From DAMBHY01 sp032068765 (lineage in GTDB: Bacteria > Bacteroidota > Bacteroidia > Bacteroidales > Dysgonomonadaceae), in assembly GCA_032068765.1 (NCBI GenBank), contig DAMBHY010000005.1, forward strand, positions 80,769-144,768: 64,000 bases of DNA. The letters run 5' to 3'. The notes beneath the pieces are model-generated. The model was not told where the DNA came from and searched no databases. It saw only the letters and a program-made list of their open reading frames with translations. The position numbers were made by a program, and so were the translations under genes. Of the stretch, positions 26,129 to 35,095 are shown piece by piece (positions within the stretch are counted from its first letter, which is position 1; the number at the start of each line of letters is the position of its first letter).

Positions 26129-28651
26129 TTATTTATTTAAATTCAAAGCACTGTCAATTCGTAAAAGCAAATCATTATAGTGATAACGAGATGCGGTATC
26201 ACCAGAATTGCGTCTGTTCGCTATCAAATCACGTATTCGCAATAATAGTCCTCTTTTTACAGAAATCGCATCAGATATACGGTCTGAAAGTGATCCATAG
26301 AAGTTGATATTACGAATAATACCACTCATCGCTTTATCAGTATCTGCAAGAGCCAAAGAAGTGCTTTTCTTTGTAACTACATTTTCAGAAACTGCCTGGA
26401 TAAGGGCATCTACTAGTCCTTTTTGAACAAAACGCTCTTTCACTGTTAAAGATTTTCCTCGTAATGTGGATTCAAAAATGCGTTTATAGATAATATCCAC
26501 CATTTCCACAGGCGTGAAAGCGTCTTTACCGTTTCGATATTCGTTTTCCGACATGCGGATTAATCGCTTGTTGTCCAGCAAATCCCAGAAAATATAACTT
26601 TGCGCATTCTTTAAAAGCAATGTAGGTGAAGACTCCATAAATCCATTTGGAGTACTTCTTAGAGGAAATGTATATTTGTTGATGTCAGCATCGAAAAGCC
26701 AGTCGGTATCAAATATAGTTTCTTTGAGAATGAAATCTAAAGCCTCTTTTTGTTTTGCTTTAGGAACAAAAGTATAGGAAGGAGTTCCTGATGTACGGTT
26801 AGTATTTTCAAGATAAATACCTCCGATGTTTGCAAGCGGATGATATACAATATTGTTCCAATGACTGATGATAGCGTAATATAATTCTCCAGCCTCCGTA
26901 TAATCTTGATTTGTTTTACCCGTTGCAGTAATATTCAATATATTCGGCATCAACCGTTTGAGGTTAGCAATGCCGTAGTTGCTCGCTTTCACCGCGTCGT
27001 CTCCCAAATCTTCCGTTTGCGCACGAGGGTCAATTGCGTTGCGTGCATCCTGTGCTTCGCTATAACGATATCTAATGTCAGTATATTTATTGAGGAAGTT
27101 ATTCAAAGTTTCTGTTTCATCAGCAGGATTTTTCTTTCCTGTCCAACGATAGCCATATTCAATAGCAAACAAGTCATAAACTCCCAAGTGCGGTGAATAA
27201 ACCTGCACGCCGTCACCAGGCTGCGCAACATAATTGTAACGAGAATAATCCATGATGGAAGTTGAAGTTCCGTTTTTCTTCACAAAATCGTTATTTCGCA
27301 GAGAATCAACGGGAAACGAAGCGGAACCAATCATATTGTGACGAAGTCCCAACGAGTGACCCACTTCGTGACATGCCACAAAACGCATAGCGTCACCTAA
27401 TAAATCTTCCGGAAGGCTCCACATAGCAGCATTTTGTTGGGTAACACCCGTTTGGATAATAATCCAGTTGCGAAGCATGGAAATAACATTGTGCCACCAA
27501 ATAATATCTGCCTGAATGATTTCACCAGAACGAGGGTCGTAAACCGATGGACCCATCGCGTTCATTTTTTCGGAAGCCACGTAAGTAATAGAAGAGAAGT
27601 TGAGGTCGTCTTGGTCGATATCATCATTCAACTCTTTTGCTATAATAGCATTTTTAAATCCGGCACGTTCAAAAGCTATCTGCCAGTCTTCAATACCCTG
27701 TTTCATATACTTCCGCCATTGCGCCGGGGTAGATTTGTCGATATAAAAAACAATGGGTTTCTTTGGTTCAACCAATTCACCACGCAGGTATGCCGACTCA
27801 TCTTTAGGTTCCAGATTCCATCGGGTAATGATTTCTTTTTGTTCTACACTGCTTTGTTTGTCAGAATAGAATGTATAGGGAACAGTAAAGTATCCCACAC
27901 GGTTGGACAGAAAACGTCCCACTTTGGGCGTTTTGGGAAGCACAACCAACGAAGAAACAACTTCAACCGTCAGGTATGCCGTTCCGCTACCCTCTTCCAC
28001 CTTGGTTGTCAGTTCAGATGCAATGGCAATATTATTCGGGAAAGCTTTAGTACGGATGATGCGCGACAAGTCTTTGTTGACAGAGCCGCCAATGCCAATA
28101 CTTTTATACAGATTATTGAAGATAGGAAGCGTTCCGTTATATAGATCGTTTATCTTTACCACAGCACACGACGAATCGGGACTGAAAGCTTCAATCTTGA
28201 GACTGCCCATTAAGGGAGATATAAAATTATCTTGAATTGATTGTGCTATGAAATCTTTTTCCGGTGCCTGCGGCTTGGGGCGGACGTTTCTAATGTACAC
28301 CATTCCCGCTTTTTTGTCTATCTCAAAGTTTACTAGAATGTTTTCGTAATTAATGCCTCGGTTGATGCCAGCGTCTGTAAGTTCTGCAGGCACTTTGAGG
28401 ATTCTGTTTACGATAAGCATATCTCTTTTGTTGAGACTATCAGGAATTTCAAAATAAAAATCTTTTTTGTTTTGATAAATATTGAAAAATCCTTTAACAA
28501 TCTTGGCACTATCCTGAAGCTGCTTGTAAGTATCTTTTGTTTCTTTCTTTTTTTCGGGAGCCTCTTTCTTTTTATTTTGAGCTTGTGCTCCGCCCAAACC
28601 TATCAGTGTGAAACAAGTAAGCATCACTGCCCATTTTCTGCATCTGTTCAT
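26129..28651 (-). CDS. Secreted zinc metalloprotease (met-zincin, DUF5117/DUF4953-like)
   Basis: Exported protease of 840 residues. A signal peptide ends near residue 24 (GAQAQ). The zinc site is HEVGHSLGLRH at residues 428-438 (H428, E429, H432, H438), the extended HExxHxxGxxH form of metzincins, and a Met-containing turn follows with SIMDYSRYNY. An N-terminal domain of about 300 residues precedes the catalytic core. It is the first gene of the operon with SusC and SusD (12 bp gaps), suggesting extracellular proteolysis coupled to import. No clear promoter was found upstream. Confidence 0.9.
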   Translation of the reverse strand: MNRCRKWAVMLTCFTLIGLGGAQAQNKKKEAPEKKKETKDTYKQLQDSAKIVKGFFNIYQNKKDFYFEIPDSLNKRDMLIVNRILKVPAELTDAGINRGINYENILVNFEIDKKAGMVYIRNVRPKPQAPEKDFIAQSIQDNFISPLMGSLKIEAFSPDSSCAVVKINDLYNGTLPIFNNLYKSIGIGGSVNKDLSRIIRTKAFPNNIAIASELTTKVEEGSGTAYLTVEVVSSLVVLPKTPKVGRFLSNRVGYFTVPYTFYSDKQSSVEQKEIITRWNLEPKDESAYLRGELVEPKKPIVFYIDKSTPAQWRKYMKQGIEDWQIAFERAGFKNAIIAKELNDDIDQDDLNFSSITYVASEKMNAMGPSVYDPRSGEIIQADIIWWHNVISMLRNWIIIQTGVTQQNAAMWSLPEDLLGDAMRFVACHEVGHSLGLRHNMIGSASFPVDSLRNNDFVKKNGTSTSIMDYSRYNYVAQPGDGVQVYSPHLGVYDLFAIEYGYRWTGKKNPADETETLNNFLNKYTDIRYRYSEAQDARNAIDPRAQTEDLGDDAVKASNYGIANLKRLMPNILNITATGKTNQDYTEAGELYYAIISHWNNIVYHPLANIGGIYLENTNRTSGTPSYTFVPKAKQKEALDFILKETIFDTDWLFDADINKYTFPLRSTPNGFMESSPTLLLKNAQSYIFWDLLDNKRLIRMSENEYRNGKDAFTPVEMVDIIYKRIFESTLRGKSLTVKERFVQKGLVDALIQAVSENVVTKKSTSLALADTDKAMSGIIRNINFYGSLSDRISDAISVKRGLLLRIRDLIANRRNSGDTASRYHYNDLLLRIDSALNLNK

Positions 28652-28841
28652 ATATTCTCTCTCGACTTTTAAATTTGAACGATAAAGAAAATAAGTTTGT
28701 CAAAATAATACAAAAGAGATGTAATGAATTGCTGATTTTACGAAGTGAATTGTGTTAAAAATATGGTTAAGTGTTAATTATCTAAATTAGGAAAGATTGA
28801 GTCTGCACCTGGCCAAATGAAAAAACTAAACCGAATAATCT

Positions 28842-30278
28842 TCATACAAAAGGAATGCGTGCAACAAACAATCCATCATTTTCACCAAAATCACAAGGCA
28901 AATCGGTAAGCATTGCATAACGCTTGGTGAGGTTGGAAAGACCTTTGCCGTAGGAATGATTTTTTTCGGGCGGATTAAAATTGTTGGTTACAACCAAATA
29001 ATCGTTGTCAGCAGAAATATTTATTTTCAAAGGATTGCGCACCGTCATTTTGGTGTGTTTGATGCAGTTCTCAATCAACAATTGCAACGAAACTGGCGGA
29101 ATCTGACGTGTAAGATATTCTTCAGGAATGTTCGTTTCCACCTCCATCAAATCTTTAAATCGAATTTGCTGTAAGAAAATATAATCTTTAGAAAAATCAA
29201 GTTCCTCAGCAAACGGAACGACATCTTTATTTTCTTGTTTCAAAAGGTATCTATATAAGTTGGAAAGCGCGCCGGCAAAATCATTTGCTAATCTTGCATC
29301 TTTATTTACAAGAATCTTTAAACTGCTCAATGAATTAAACAAAAAATGGGGATTAAGACCGTTTTTGAGGTGTTCAAGCTCTTTTTCTAAAACATCTTTC
29401 TTTTGCTGCTCATTGCGAATTTCGAGCATCATTTTTTCTGTCTCCAAGTCCTGTGTTTTCATAAATTCTTTTCGCCAATACCAAACCCCTGTTAAGAAAA
29501 TAAGGATGAATGCTATAGACGCAAAAACAAGCGTATAGATAAATGAATTGCGAATACCATTAATCATCTCGTTGAAACTTATCCCAGGAATATTGGCAGT
29601 CATTTCCCAATTTTGTCCGCCATAGTTTAATACCTGAAAAGTTCGGTAAACCGGAATATCAAGATAATTAGAAGTAACTTCACTTACTTTTTTGTAATTC
29701 TTTCCCTTGGCTTTATACGCCTCTTCCACAACTTCTCCTAATTTCTTTTCATCAGGATGATATACATATTTATCCTTTGCCTGAAAAGTAAAATATGCAT
29801 AAGTATTATTGCTTGATTGAGCTATTTTGTCGTGCAGATATATAAGTGGAATTTTGAGACTAAGATATTGATTGGTATTATTGTTAAGCGGGAGAATAAA
29901 CTGTATATTTTCAGTCTTTTCGGTATAATTCGGTACAAGCAGAAAATCTTCGTTGGTAGGATTCCCTTTCAACAATTGCAAATTATTGTACACTGAATCT
30001 TTTATGATAAGGTATTGTTTCAGCACATTCACATTTTCTCCCTTTTGGAGGGCTTTTCTGCAAACTTCAAGTGTTTCACCGTATTCAAAAATTATTGATT
30101 TGAACGTCTCTATAGTTTGCGTAGAGTAATTAAAAGCCATTTGGTGTATCTGCCTGTTCGCTTCTTTCTCCAATTCGCGCTCTTTCCTAAGCGAAAAAAT
30201 CGAAAGCCCGATAAAGAGGATAATTCCAATAAAAAAATACGGACTCCTCAAGAAACTTTTATTTACTTTTCTAGCCAT
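28842..30278 (-). CDS. Sensor histidine kinase, LytS/YehU type
   Basis: Membrane histidine kinase of 478 residues from the His_kinase (LytS-like) family. Transmembrane helices lie at about residues 13-30 and 246-266 and enclose a periplasmic sensor of about 215 residues. A coiled coil (about 275-305) leads to the phosphoacceptor motif GLNPHFLFNSL with H311, followed by a GHKL ATPase domain whose N box is IENCIKHT and G box KGLSNLTKR. Its start overlaps the end of the response regulator gene by 16 bp, so the two are a pair. The stimulus is unknown. Confidence 0.93.
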   Translation of the reverse strand: MARKVNKSFLRSPYFFIGIILFIGLSIFSLRKERELEKEANRQIHQMAFNYSTQTIETFKSIIFEYGETLEVCRKALQKGENVNVLKQYLIIKDSVYNNLQLLKGNPTNEDFLLVPNYTEKTENIQFILPLNNNTNQYLSLKIPLIYLHDKIAQSSNNTYAYFTFQAKDKYVYHPDEKKLGEVVEEAYKAKGKNYKKVSEVTSNYLDIPVYRTFQVLNYGGQNWEMTANIPGISFNEMINGIRNSFIYTLVFASIAFILIFLTGVWYWRKEFMKTQDLETEKMMLEIRNEQQKKDVLEKELEHLKNGLNPHFLFNSLSSLKILVNKDARLANDFAGALSNLYRYLLKQENKDVVPFAEELDFSKDYIFLQQIRFKDLMEVETNIPEEYLTRQIPPVSLQLLIENCIKHTKMTVRNPLKINISADNDYLVVTNNFNPPEKNHSYGKGLSNLTKRYAMLTDLPCDFGENDGLFVARIPFV

Positions 30279-30988
30279 TTCACAAAATCATTTATTTTAG
30301 GACGACTTACCATGAATTGACTTTCATTCTCTACAAACAAATTTATTAAAATACGCCCATCCTGGCCATATCTCCATTGATTAATGTAGCTACGATTGAT
30401 TAAGTAGGTACGATTGATTCGAAAAAAGGTGTCGGGATTGATAATTTCCTCCAACTCACGCAAAGTGTATTCGCAAAAATATTTCCCTCTCGGTTTTAGA
30501 TGTGCAAAAACATACCTGCCATCGGCTCTGAAATAAAGGATATCCTCTGTGTCAACAGTCATTTTTCTGTTACCCTGACTCAATGTGAGTTTATTCTTGT
30601 ACAAATTGTCTGACTGTTGAATTTGTTTGAATGTATTATTAAGAGATTGATATTTTTGTAAGACTTTATCTACTTCTTCTTTCTTAATGGGTTTTAGGAT
30701 GTATCCGATGCTGTTCACATCAAACGCCTGAATGGCATATTCATCATAAGCAGTAGTAAAGATAACAGGAGTTTCAATTTTTATCTTTTCAAAAATTGAA
30801 AATGACAGACCATCACTCAACTGAATATCCATAAAAATGAGGTCGCAACTGTTTTTCCGAAACCACTCCACTGCGTCCTCAATGCTTTGAAGTATTACAA
30901 CTACTTCATAAGAACTATCGATGGAAGTTATTATATCTGATAATTCTTCTGCGAGCAGGATTTCATCCTCAACAACTGCTATTTTCAT
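30263..30988 (-). CDS. LytTR-type response regulator
   Basis: DNA-binding response regulator of 241 residues. The receiver domain (about 1-120) has the acidic pocket VEDE (residues 6-9), phosphoacceptor D54 (FMDIQLSDG) and K103 (LKPIKK). The C-terminal LytTR domain (about 135-235) shows YFRADGRYVFAHL and RINRTYLINRSYI. It overlaps the kinase gene by 16 bp and the tatC stop by 4 bp, so its translation is coupled to both. Target genes are unknown. Confidence 0.95.
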   Translation of the reverse strand: MKIAVVEDEILLAEELSDIITSIDSSYEVVVILQSIEDAVEWFRKNSCDLIFMDIQLSDGLSFSIFEKIKIETPVIFTTAYDEYAIQAFDVNSIGYILKPIKKEEVDKVLQKYQSLNNTFKQIQQSDNLYKNKLTLSQGNRKMTVDTEDILYFRADGRYVFAHLKPRGKYFCEYTLRELEEIINPDTFFRINRTYLINRSYINQWRYGQDGRILINLFVENESQFMVSRPKINDFVKWLEK

Positions 30989-31803
30989 GTTACAGCAATA
31001 TCATCTTCCATATCCGCAGGCGGATCTTTCAATACCATCCACACGCTCAATTCCCAAAGCATATACAGCGGCAGTGTCACCACTATTAGAGAAAACGGAT
31101 CACCGCTAGGAGTAATAATAGCTGCCAACAACATCGAACCTACCACAGCATGACGGCGGTATTTTCTGAAAAAAGAACGATATATTATTCCAAAACGAGA
31201 TAATAACCAGAAAACAAGCGGCAGTTCGAACACCAAACCCATTACCAAAATGAGTGTATAAAAGTTATTCATATATGAATCCAATGACAACATATTGCCA
31301 ATCTGGCTGCTCAACTGAAAAGTTATCAGGAAACGGAAAATCAATGGAAAAACAATGAAATAACCTACGGCGCATCCAATGAAAAACATGCATCCGCCCA
31401 TAAGGAAGGCAAACTTTACATTTCTGAACTCGTTTTCGTATAAAGCAGGACTAATGAACTTCCACAGCTCATACATGATGAAAGGAATACACGACAGAAG
31501 AGCCAAAGCAAAAGAAGTAGAAATGTAAGTCATGAATTGTGATGTCATCTGAATATTCAAAATCTTCACGGAAAAGTTTTCTGCCGAAAAATTGGGGAGA
31601 AAAGGGAGATACTCGCTGGCTTTCTGAAAAAAACGATAAGTGACAAAGTCGGAATTACTGGGCGCCAAAATAACCCTGTCGAAGATGGATGGAAGAATGA
31701 AAAATGAAGCAATTGTCATTACGGAAATCACTATCAGAATGCGGATTATACTCCACCGCAATTCTTCGAGGTGATCCCAAAACGACATTTCTTTCTCATC
31801 CAT
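30985..31803 (-). CDS. tatC: Twin-arginine translocase subunit TatC
   Basis: Core receptor of the Tat pathway, which exports folded proteins; 272 residues with six predicted membrane spans. The N-terminal FWDHLEELRWSIIR motif (residues 8-21) and the conserved central region PALYENE and SLSSQIG-type periplasmic loops fit TatC. It follows tatA after 22 bp and overlaps the response regulator by 4 bp. There is no tatB nearby, consistent with a TatAC system. Confidence 0.96.
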   Translation of the reverse strand: MDEKEMSFWDHLEELRWSIIRILIVISVMTIASFFILPSIFDRVILAPSNSDFVTYRFFQKASEYLPFLPNFSAENFSVKILNIQMTSQFMTYISTSFALALLSCIPFIMYELWKFISPALYENEFRNVKFAFLMGGCMFFIGCAVGYFIVFPLIFRFLITFQLSSQIGNMLSLDSYMNNFYTLILVMGLVFELPLVFWLLSRFGIIYRSFFRKYRRHAVVGSMLLAAIITPSGDPFSLIVVTLPLYMLWELSVWMVLKDPPADMEDDIAVT

Positions 31804-31825
31804 AAATCAAAAAAGAGAACGAAAT

Positions 31826-32032
31826 TTATTGTTTGTTTTCTGTTTTATCGTTGTCAGGGTTGGATTTTATTTCGTCTTCCATGTCGTTCAACCCTTTTTT
31901 GAAGCTGTTGATGCCCTTTCCCAATCCGCGCATAAATTCAGGGATTTTCTTTCCTCCAAAAAGAATAAGAACCACCAATATAAGCATTGGAATTTCCCAA
32001 CCGTTCACATTAAAAATAAGAAGCATTTTCAT
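31826..32032 (-). CDS. tatA: Twin-arginine translocase subunit TatA
   Basis: Pore-forming Tat subunit of 68 residues. One transmembrane helix (about residues 12-27, with WEIPMLILVVLILFGGKKIP), the hinge FGGKKIPEFMRGLGKG and an amphipathic then acidic-basic tail are classical TatA. An in-frame ATG two codons later (MLLIFNV) is an equally possible start. It is the first gene of the tatA-tatC-regulator-kinase unit. Confidence 0.95.
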   Translation of the reverse strand: MKMLLIFNVNGWEIPMLILVVLILFGGKKIPEFMRGLGKGINSFKKGLNDMEDEIKSNPDNDKTENKQ

Positions 32033-32122
32033 AAATCGATTTTTTTAATCGTTATCGTGTATATTTTGCAATAACAAAATAAGCGTAAATGTATGACATT
32101 ACAAAAACTGACTTTACCGTTT

Positions 32123-33127
32123 CTATTTTTTTATAATATCAATGTATACAGGCATGTGATCGCTGAAACCGCCATTGTATCGCGGACCTATATAAGTTCT
32201 AAAAGGCTTGTATCCGCCGTTTCGGTCTTCTTCGAGCAAAAAAGGTGGTTTAAAAATCACTTGTCCCCTTTCACTTATCCTATCCAAAAGAGCCCTACTC
32301 ACGATTATCTGGTCTAATATTTCCCAATTGCCTTGATACTTATAGGAACCAATCTCTTTCTCATGCAGCCTATGTGCTAGCAAATTGAAAAGTGAATGAG
32401 TAGCGGTTTCTGTGTCTATTCTTCCAGCATTCAAAACTGTTCGCAAACTTTTGTCTGTCGGATGGTCATTAAAATCGCCCATGATTATAATCTTAGCCGC
32501 TACATTTTCGCAAAATATGCTGTCAGTTTTGCTTTTGACGAGCGCAGCTGCATCTAATCTCGCCTGTTCCGACTGCATCTGACCGCCGCTTCGGGAAGGA
32601 AAGTGGCATACAAACACGTGCAGTGTATCTGTCGGCGATATCTTTCCTTTGACGTACAATAAATTTCGTGAAGGTTTTGTTGGACTGGTAAAAGATATAA
32701 CATACTCATTTTTTGAGAGTAATTGAAACTGGTCACGCTGATAGAGCAACGCAACATCTATACCCCTCTCATCCGGAGAATTTGTCATTACATATTCATA
32801 CTGTTGCGCACGCAAAGGTGAACGGCGTGTCAAATCAAAAATAACACTGTCATTTTCCACTTCGCACAAACCAACAAGAGCTGGCGACTGCATTTCACCA
32901 ACAGCCGTTATCACACGCGAGATATTTCGCAATTTATTCCAATATCTGCCGTAATCCCACCGCAACGTCCCTTCGGGGGTGAAGTCATCGTCGTTTGTCA
33001 ATGAATCATTTTTTACATCAAACAGGTTTTCTACATTGTAAAACATGACCCTCAACGAAGATTGAGCAGAAACCGAAATATTAAATACAATCAAAAATAC
33101 AGGTAAAAACCATTTTCTCATTACCAT
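32123..33127 (-). CDS. Secreted endonuclease/exonuclease/phosphatase-family protein
   Basis: Protein of 334 residues of the EEP superfamily (DNase I-like metal-dependent phosphoesterases). The signal peptide is MRKWFLPVFLIVFNISVSAQ, so the second Met codon at 33121 is probably the true start. Active-site motifs are VMFYNVENLFD (Asn/Glu metal site), GLCEVEND, MGDFNDHPTDKS and GFSDHMPVYID with the catalytic His. The substrate may be nucleic acid or a phosphoester. A terminator lies directly before its start codon, so transcription from pepD is probably blocked; it may need its own promoter. tatA begins 90 bp further along. Confidence 0.85.
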   Translation of the reverse strand: MVMRKWFLPVFLIVFNISVSAQSSLRVMFYNVENLFDVKNDSLTNDDDFTPEGTLRWDYGRYWNKLRNISRVITAVGEMQSPALVGLCEVENDSVIFDLTRRSPLRAQQYEYVMTNSPDERGIDVALLYQRDQFQLLSKNEYVISFTSPTKPSRNLLYVKGKISPTDTLHVFVCHFPSRSGGQMQSEQARLDAAALVKSKTDSIFCENVAAKIIIMGDFNDHPTDKSLRTVLNAGRIDTETATHSLFNLLAHRLHEKEIGSYKYQGNWEILDQIIVSRALLDRISERGQVIFKPPFLLEEDRNGGYKPFRTYIGPRYNGGFSDHMPVYIDIIKK

Positions 33128-33169
33128 ACAAAAAAAGAATTGCCAAACCTTATAAAAAGGTTAGGCAAT
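33128..33169 (-). terminator. Intrinsic terminator after pepD
   Basis: On the minus strand ATTGCC/GGCAAT, one U-U mismatch and AACCTT/AAGGTT form an interrupted 12 bp stem, followed by a T-rich run that abuts the start codon of the next gene. Confidence 0.8.
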
Positions 33170-33188
33170 TTCTATAAAATAATGGTTT

Positions 33189-34655
33189 TTAAGCTTGTTT
33201 CTCAGGAATCATTTCCAAAACTTTCACCAGGTGATCCCACCATTTAGCAACTGAAGGAATATTTACTCTTTCATCCGGAGAGTGAACATCAACAATATCA
33301 GGACCAAAAGAAATCATATCTAGATGAGGATACTTTTCGAGGAAAAGACCACATTCAAGACCTGCGTGAATAGCTTTTACCTTTGGAAGTTTGTCGAATA
33401 GTTTTTCGTATTCATTTTCAGCAACTTTCAATATTGCAGAATCTCTGTTGGGCTGCCAGCCTGGATAACCTTCGTTTTGCACAATTTTCGCACCTGAAAG
33501 CTGGAATACACTTGCCACCATATTGATGATGTCTTCTTTCTTTGATTCGCTTGAACTGCGCTGACTTGTACCGATTTCGATGGTATCTTTATCTATCATC
33601 TTTATAGACGCAAGATTTGTAGAAGTTTCTACCAATCCTGGGATATCTTCACTCATGCCGATTACTCCGTGAGGACAAGCATACAATGTAAGAATCAGGT
33701 TTTCAACCATTGATTTTTTGATAATCTTTGATGGAGCTTCCACTGATTCCATTGTAATTTCCAATCCTGGGTCAGCATTGCGGAACTCATGTTGCACTTT
33801 GGCTAAGAAAGTATTCAATTTTACACGAATATCTTCTTTATATTTTTCTTTCACACCAATTACAGCAAAAGCTTCGCGTGCGATAGCATTATGAAGGTTT
33901 CCACCACCTATAGATGAAAGCACCATTCCATATTTTTTACGAAGAAGTTTGTACAAGAAACGCACAAGAATTTTGTTAGCATTTCCCAAACCTTTGTCTA
34001 TATCGCTTCCTGAGTGTCCACCTTTCAAGCCTTTTACTTGAATATTAAACCAGAAATATTTTTTAGGGCTTTCTTTGGTTTTGTATTTATAATATGCTTT
34101 TGTACCTTTTCCTCCAGCGCAACCGATATACATTTCACCCTCTTCTTCACTGTCAAGATTAAGAAGAATGGTACCTGTCATAAAGTCTGGTTGTAGATTT
34201 TCAGCACCTGTCAATCCTGTTTCTTCATCCACAGTAAATAAAGCTTCAATTTTGCCGTGAGAAAGAGTTTTGTCAGCTAAGACAGCCAATATAGCAGCAA
34301 CACCAATACCATTATCAGCACCTAGAGTAGTACCTTTTGCTTTCAACCAGTCACCGTCAATTTCTGTTTGGATAGGATCAGTATCAAAATTGAACGTAAC
34401 GTCGCTGTTTTTTTCGCAAACCATATCTACGTGAGATTGCAGAATAACTGTTTGCAGGTTTTCTTTACCTTCTGTAGCTGGTTTGGTAATCAGAATGTTT
34501 CCTGCTTTGTCTTGTTTCGCTTCAAGATTGTTAGTCTTTGCGAATTCCATCAAGTAAGCAAGGATTTTTTCTTCTTTTTTGGAAGGACGAGGTATTTGAG
34601 TAATTTCATGAAAGTACTTCCAAATACCTTCTGGTTGTAAATTGTTTAAATCCAT
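33189..34655 (-). CDS. pepD: Aminoacyl-histidine dipeptidase (M20 family)
   Basis: Cytosolic metallopeptidase of 488 residues that splits dipeptides such as carnosine-type Xaa-His. Metal ligands are H75 and D77 (SHVDMVCEKN), D114 (LGADNGIG) and the catalytic and bridging E144/E145 (DEETGLTG). The inserted lid domain lies around residues 200-380 and the metal-binding His is near the C-terminus (VHSPDERVNIP). Length is normal for PepD. It may take part in processing imported peptides, which suits the nearby SusCD-protease unit, though it is not in that operon. Confidence 0.95.
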   Translation of the reverse strand: MDLNNLQPEGIWKYFHEITQIPRPSKKEEKILAYLMEFAKTNNLEAKQDKAGNILITKPATEGKENLQTVILQSHVDMVCEKNSDVTFNFDTDPIQTEIDGDWLKAKGTTLGADNGIGVAAILAVLADKTLSHGKIEALFTVDEETGLTGAENLQPDFMTGTILLNLDSEEEGEMYIGCAGGKGTKAYYKYKTKESPKKYFWFNIQVKGLKGGHSGSDIDKGLGNANKILVRFLYKLLRKKYGMVLSSIGGGNLHNAIAREAFAVIGVKEKYKEDIRVKLNTFLAKVQHEFRNADPGLEITMESVEAPSKIIKKSMVENLILTLYACPHGVIGMSEDIPGLVETSTNLASIKMIDKDTIEIGTSQRSSSESKKEDIINMVASVFQLSGAKIVQNEGYPGWQPNRDSAILKVAENEYEKLFDKLPKVKAIHAGLECGLFLEKYPHLDMISFGPDIVDVHSPDERVNIPSVAKWWDHLVKVLEMIPEKQA

Positions 34656-34818
34656 CTCTTTAATTCATTTTAATGGTTATATAATGTAGGAATATTTATT
34701 CAATATCTTAACGCATAAAGGGTTTTCTTTGTTAGGTAAAAGTACAAGAAAAAAATACTTTCAACAAAAATTTTGTATTCTTTAATAGGAAATATATAGT
34801 TTGCTATCTGTTTTAAAT

Positions 34819-34826
34819 TATCTTTG
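34819..34826 (+). promoter_or_regulatory. -7 box of the small membrane protein-ompH unit
   Basis: TATCTTTG matches TAnnTTTG. The -33 is unclear. It overlaps an in-frame TTG start at 34824, which argues that the ATG at 34851 is the real start. Confidence 0.5.
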
Positions 34827-34850
34827 TCTACAAATTTGGATGAATTTTAT

Positions 34851-35069
34851 ATGTTTAAAGTGATTATCATAGCTGCTATCTTGTTATTTATTGCCATTTT
34901 GGGAATGGGAGTAAAAATTTTCTTTACAAAAAAAGGAACTTTCCCCAACACGCATATTGGCGGCAATAAATATTTAAGCGAAAAAGGCATCCATTGCGCA
35001 TCGACCCAAGACTGGGAAATGCGCACAAGAGTAAACCCTATGGACGAAGTCCTGAAATCTGATAAGTAA
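34851..35069 (+). CDS. Conserved small membrane protein, function unknown
   Basis: Protein of 72 residues from the ATG at 34851. An N-terminal hydrophobic helix (residues 1-22, MFKVIIIAAILLFIAILGMG) is followed by a short conserved-looking body with KIFFTKKGTFPNTHIGGNK and a lone Cys in GIHCAST. I know similar small proteins in Bacteroidetes near envelope genes but no function. The candidate -7 box at 34819-34826 would place the transcript start between the alternative start and this ATG. The OmpH-like gene follows after 26 bp. Confidence 0.7.
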   Translation: MFKVIIIAAILLFIAILGMGVKIFFTKKGTFPNTHIGGNKYLSEKGIHCASTQDWEMRTRVNPMDEVLKSDK

Positions 35070-35095
35070 TAAACAAAACTATATCTTTTTTTGAA

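Noticed and set aside
27434..28144. 236-codon open frame on the plus strand inside the metalloprotease gene
   Set aside because: It is antisense to a gene with a clear zinc motif and signal peptide, its composition shows no domain or signal, and it has no promoter or conserved start.
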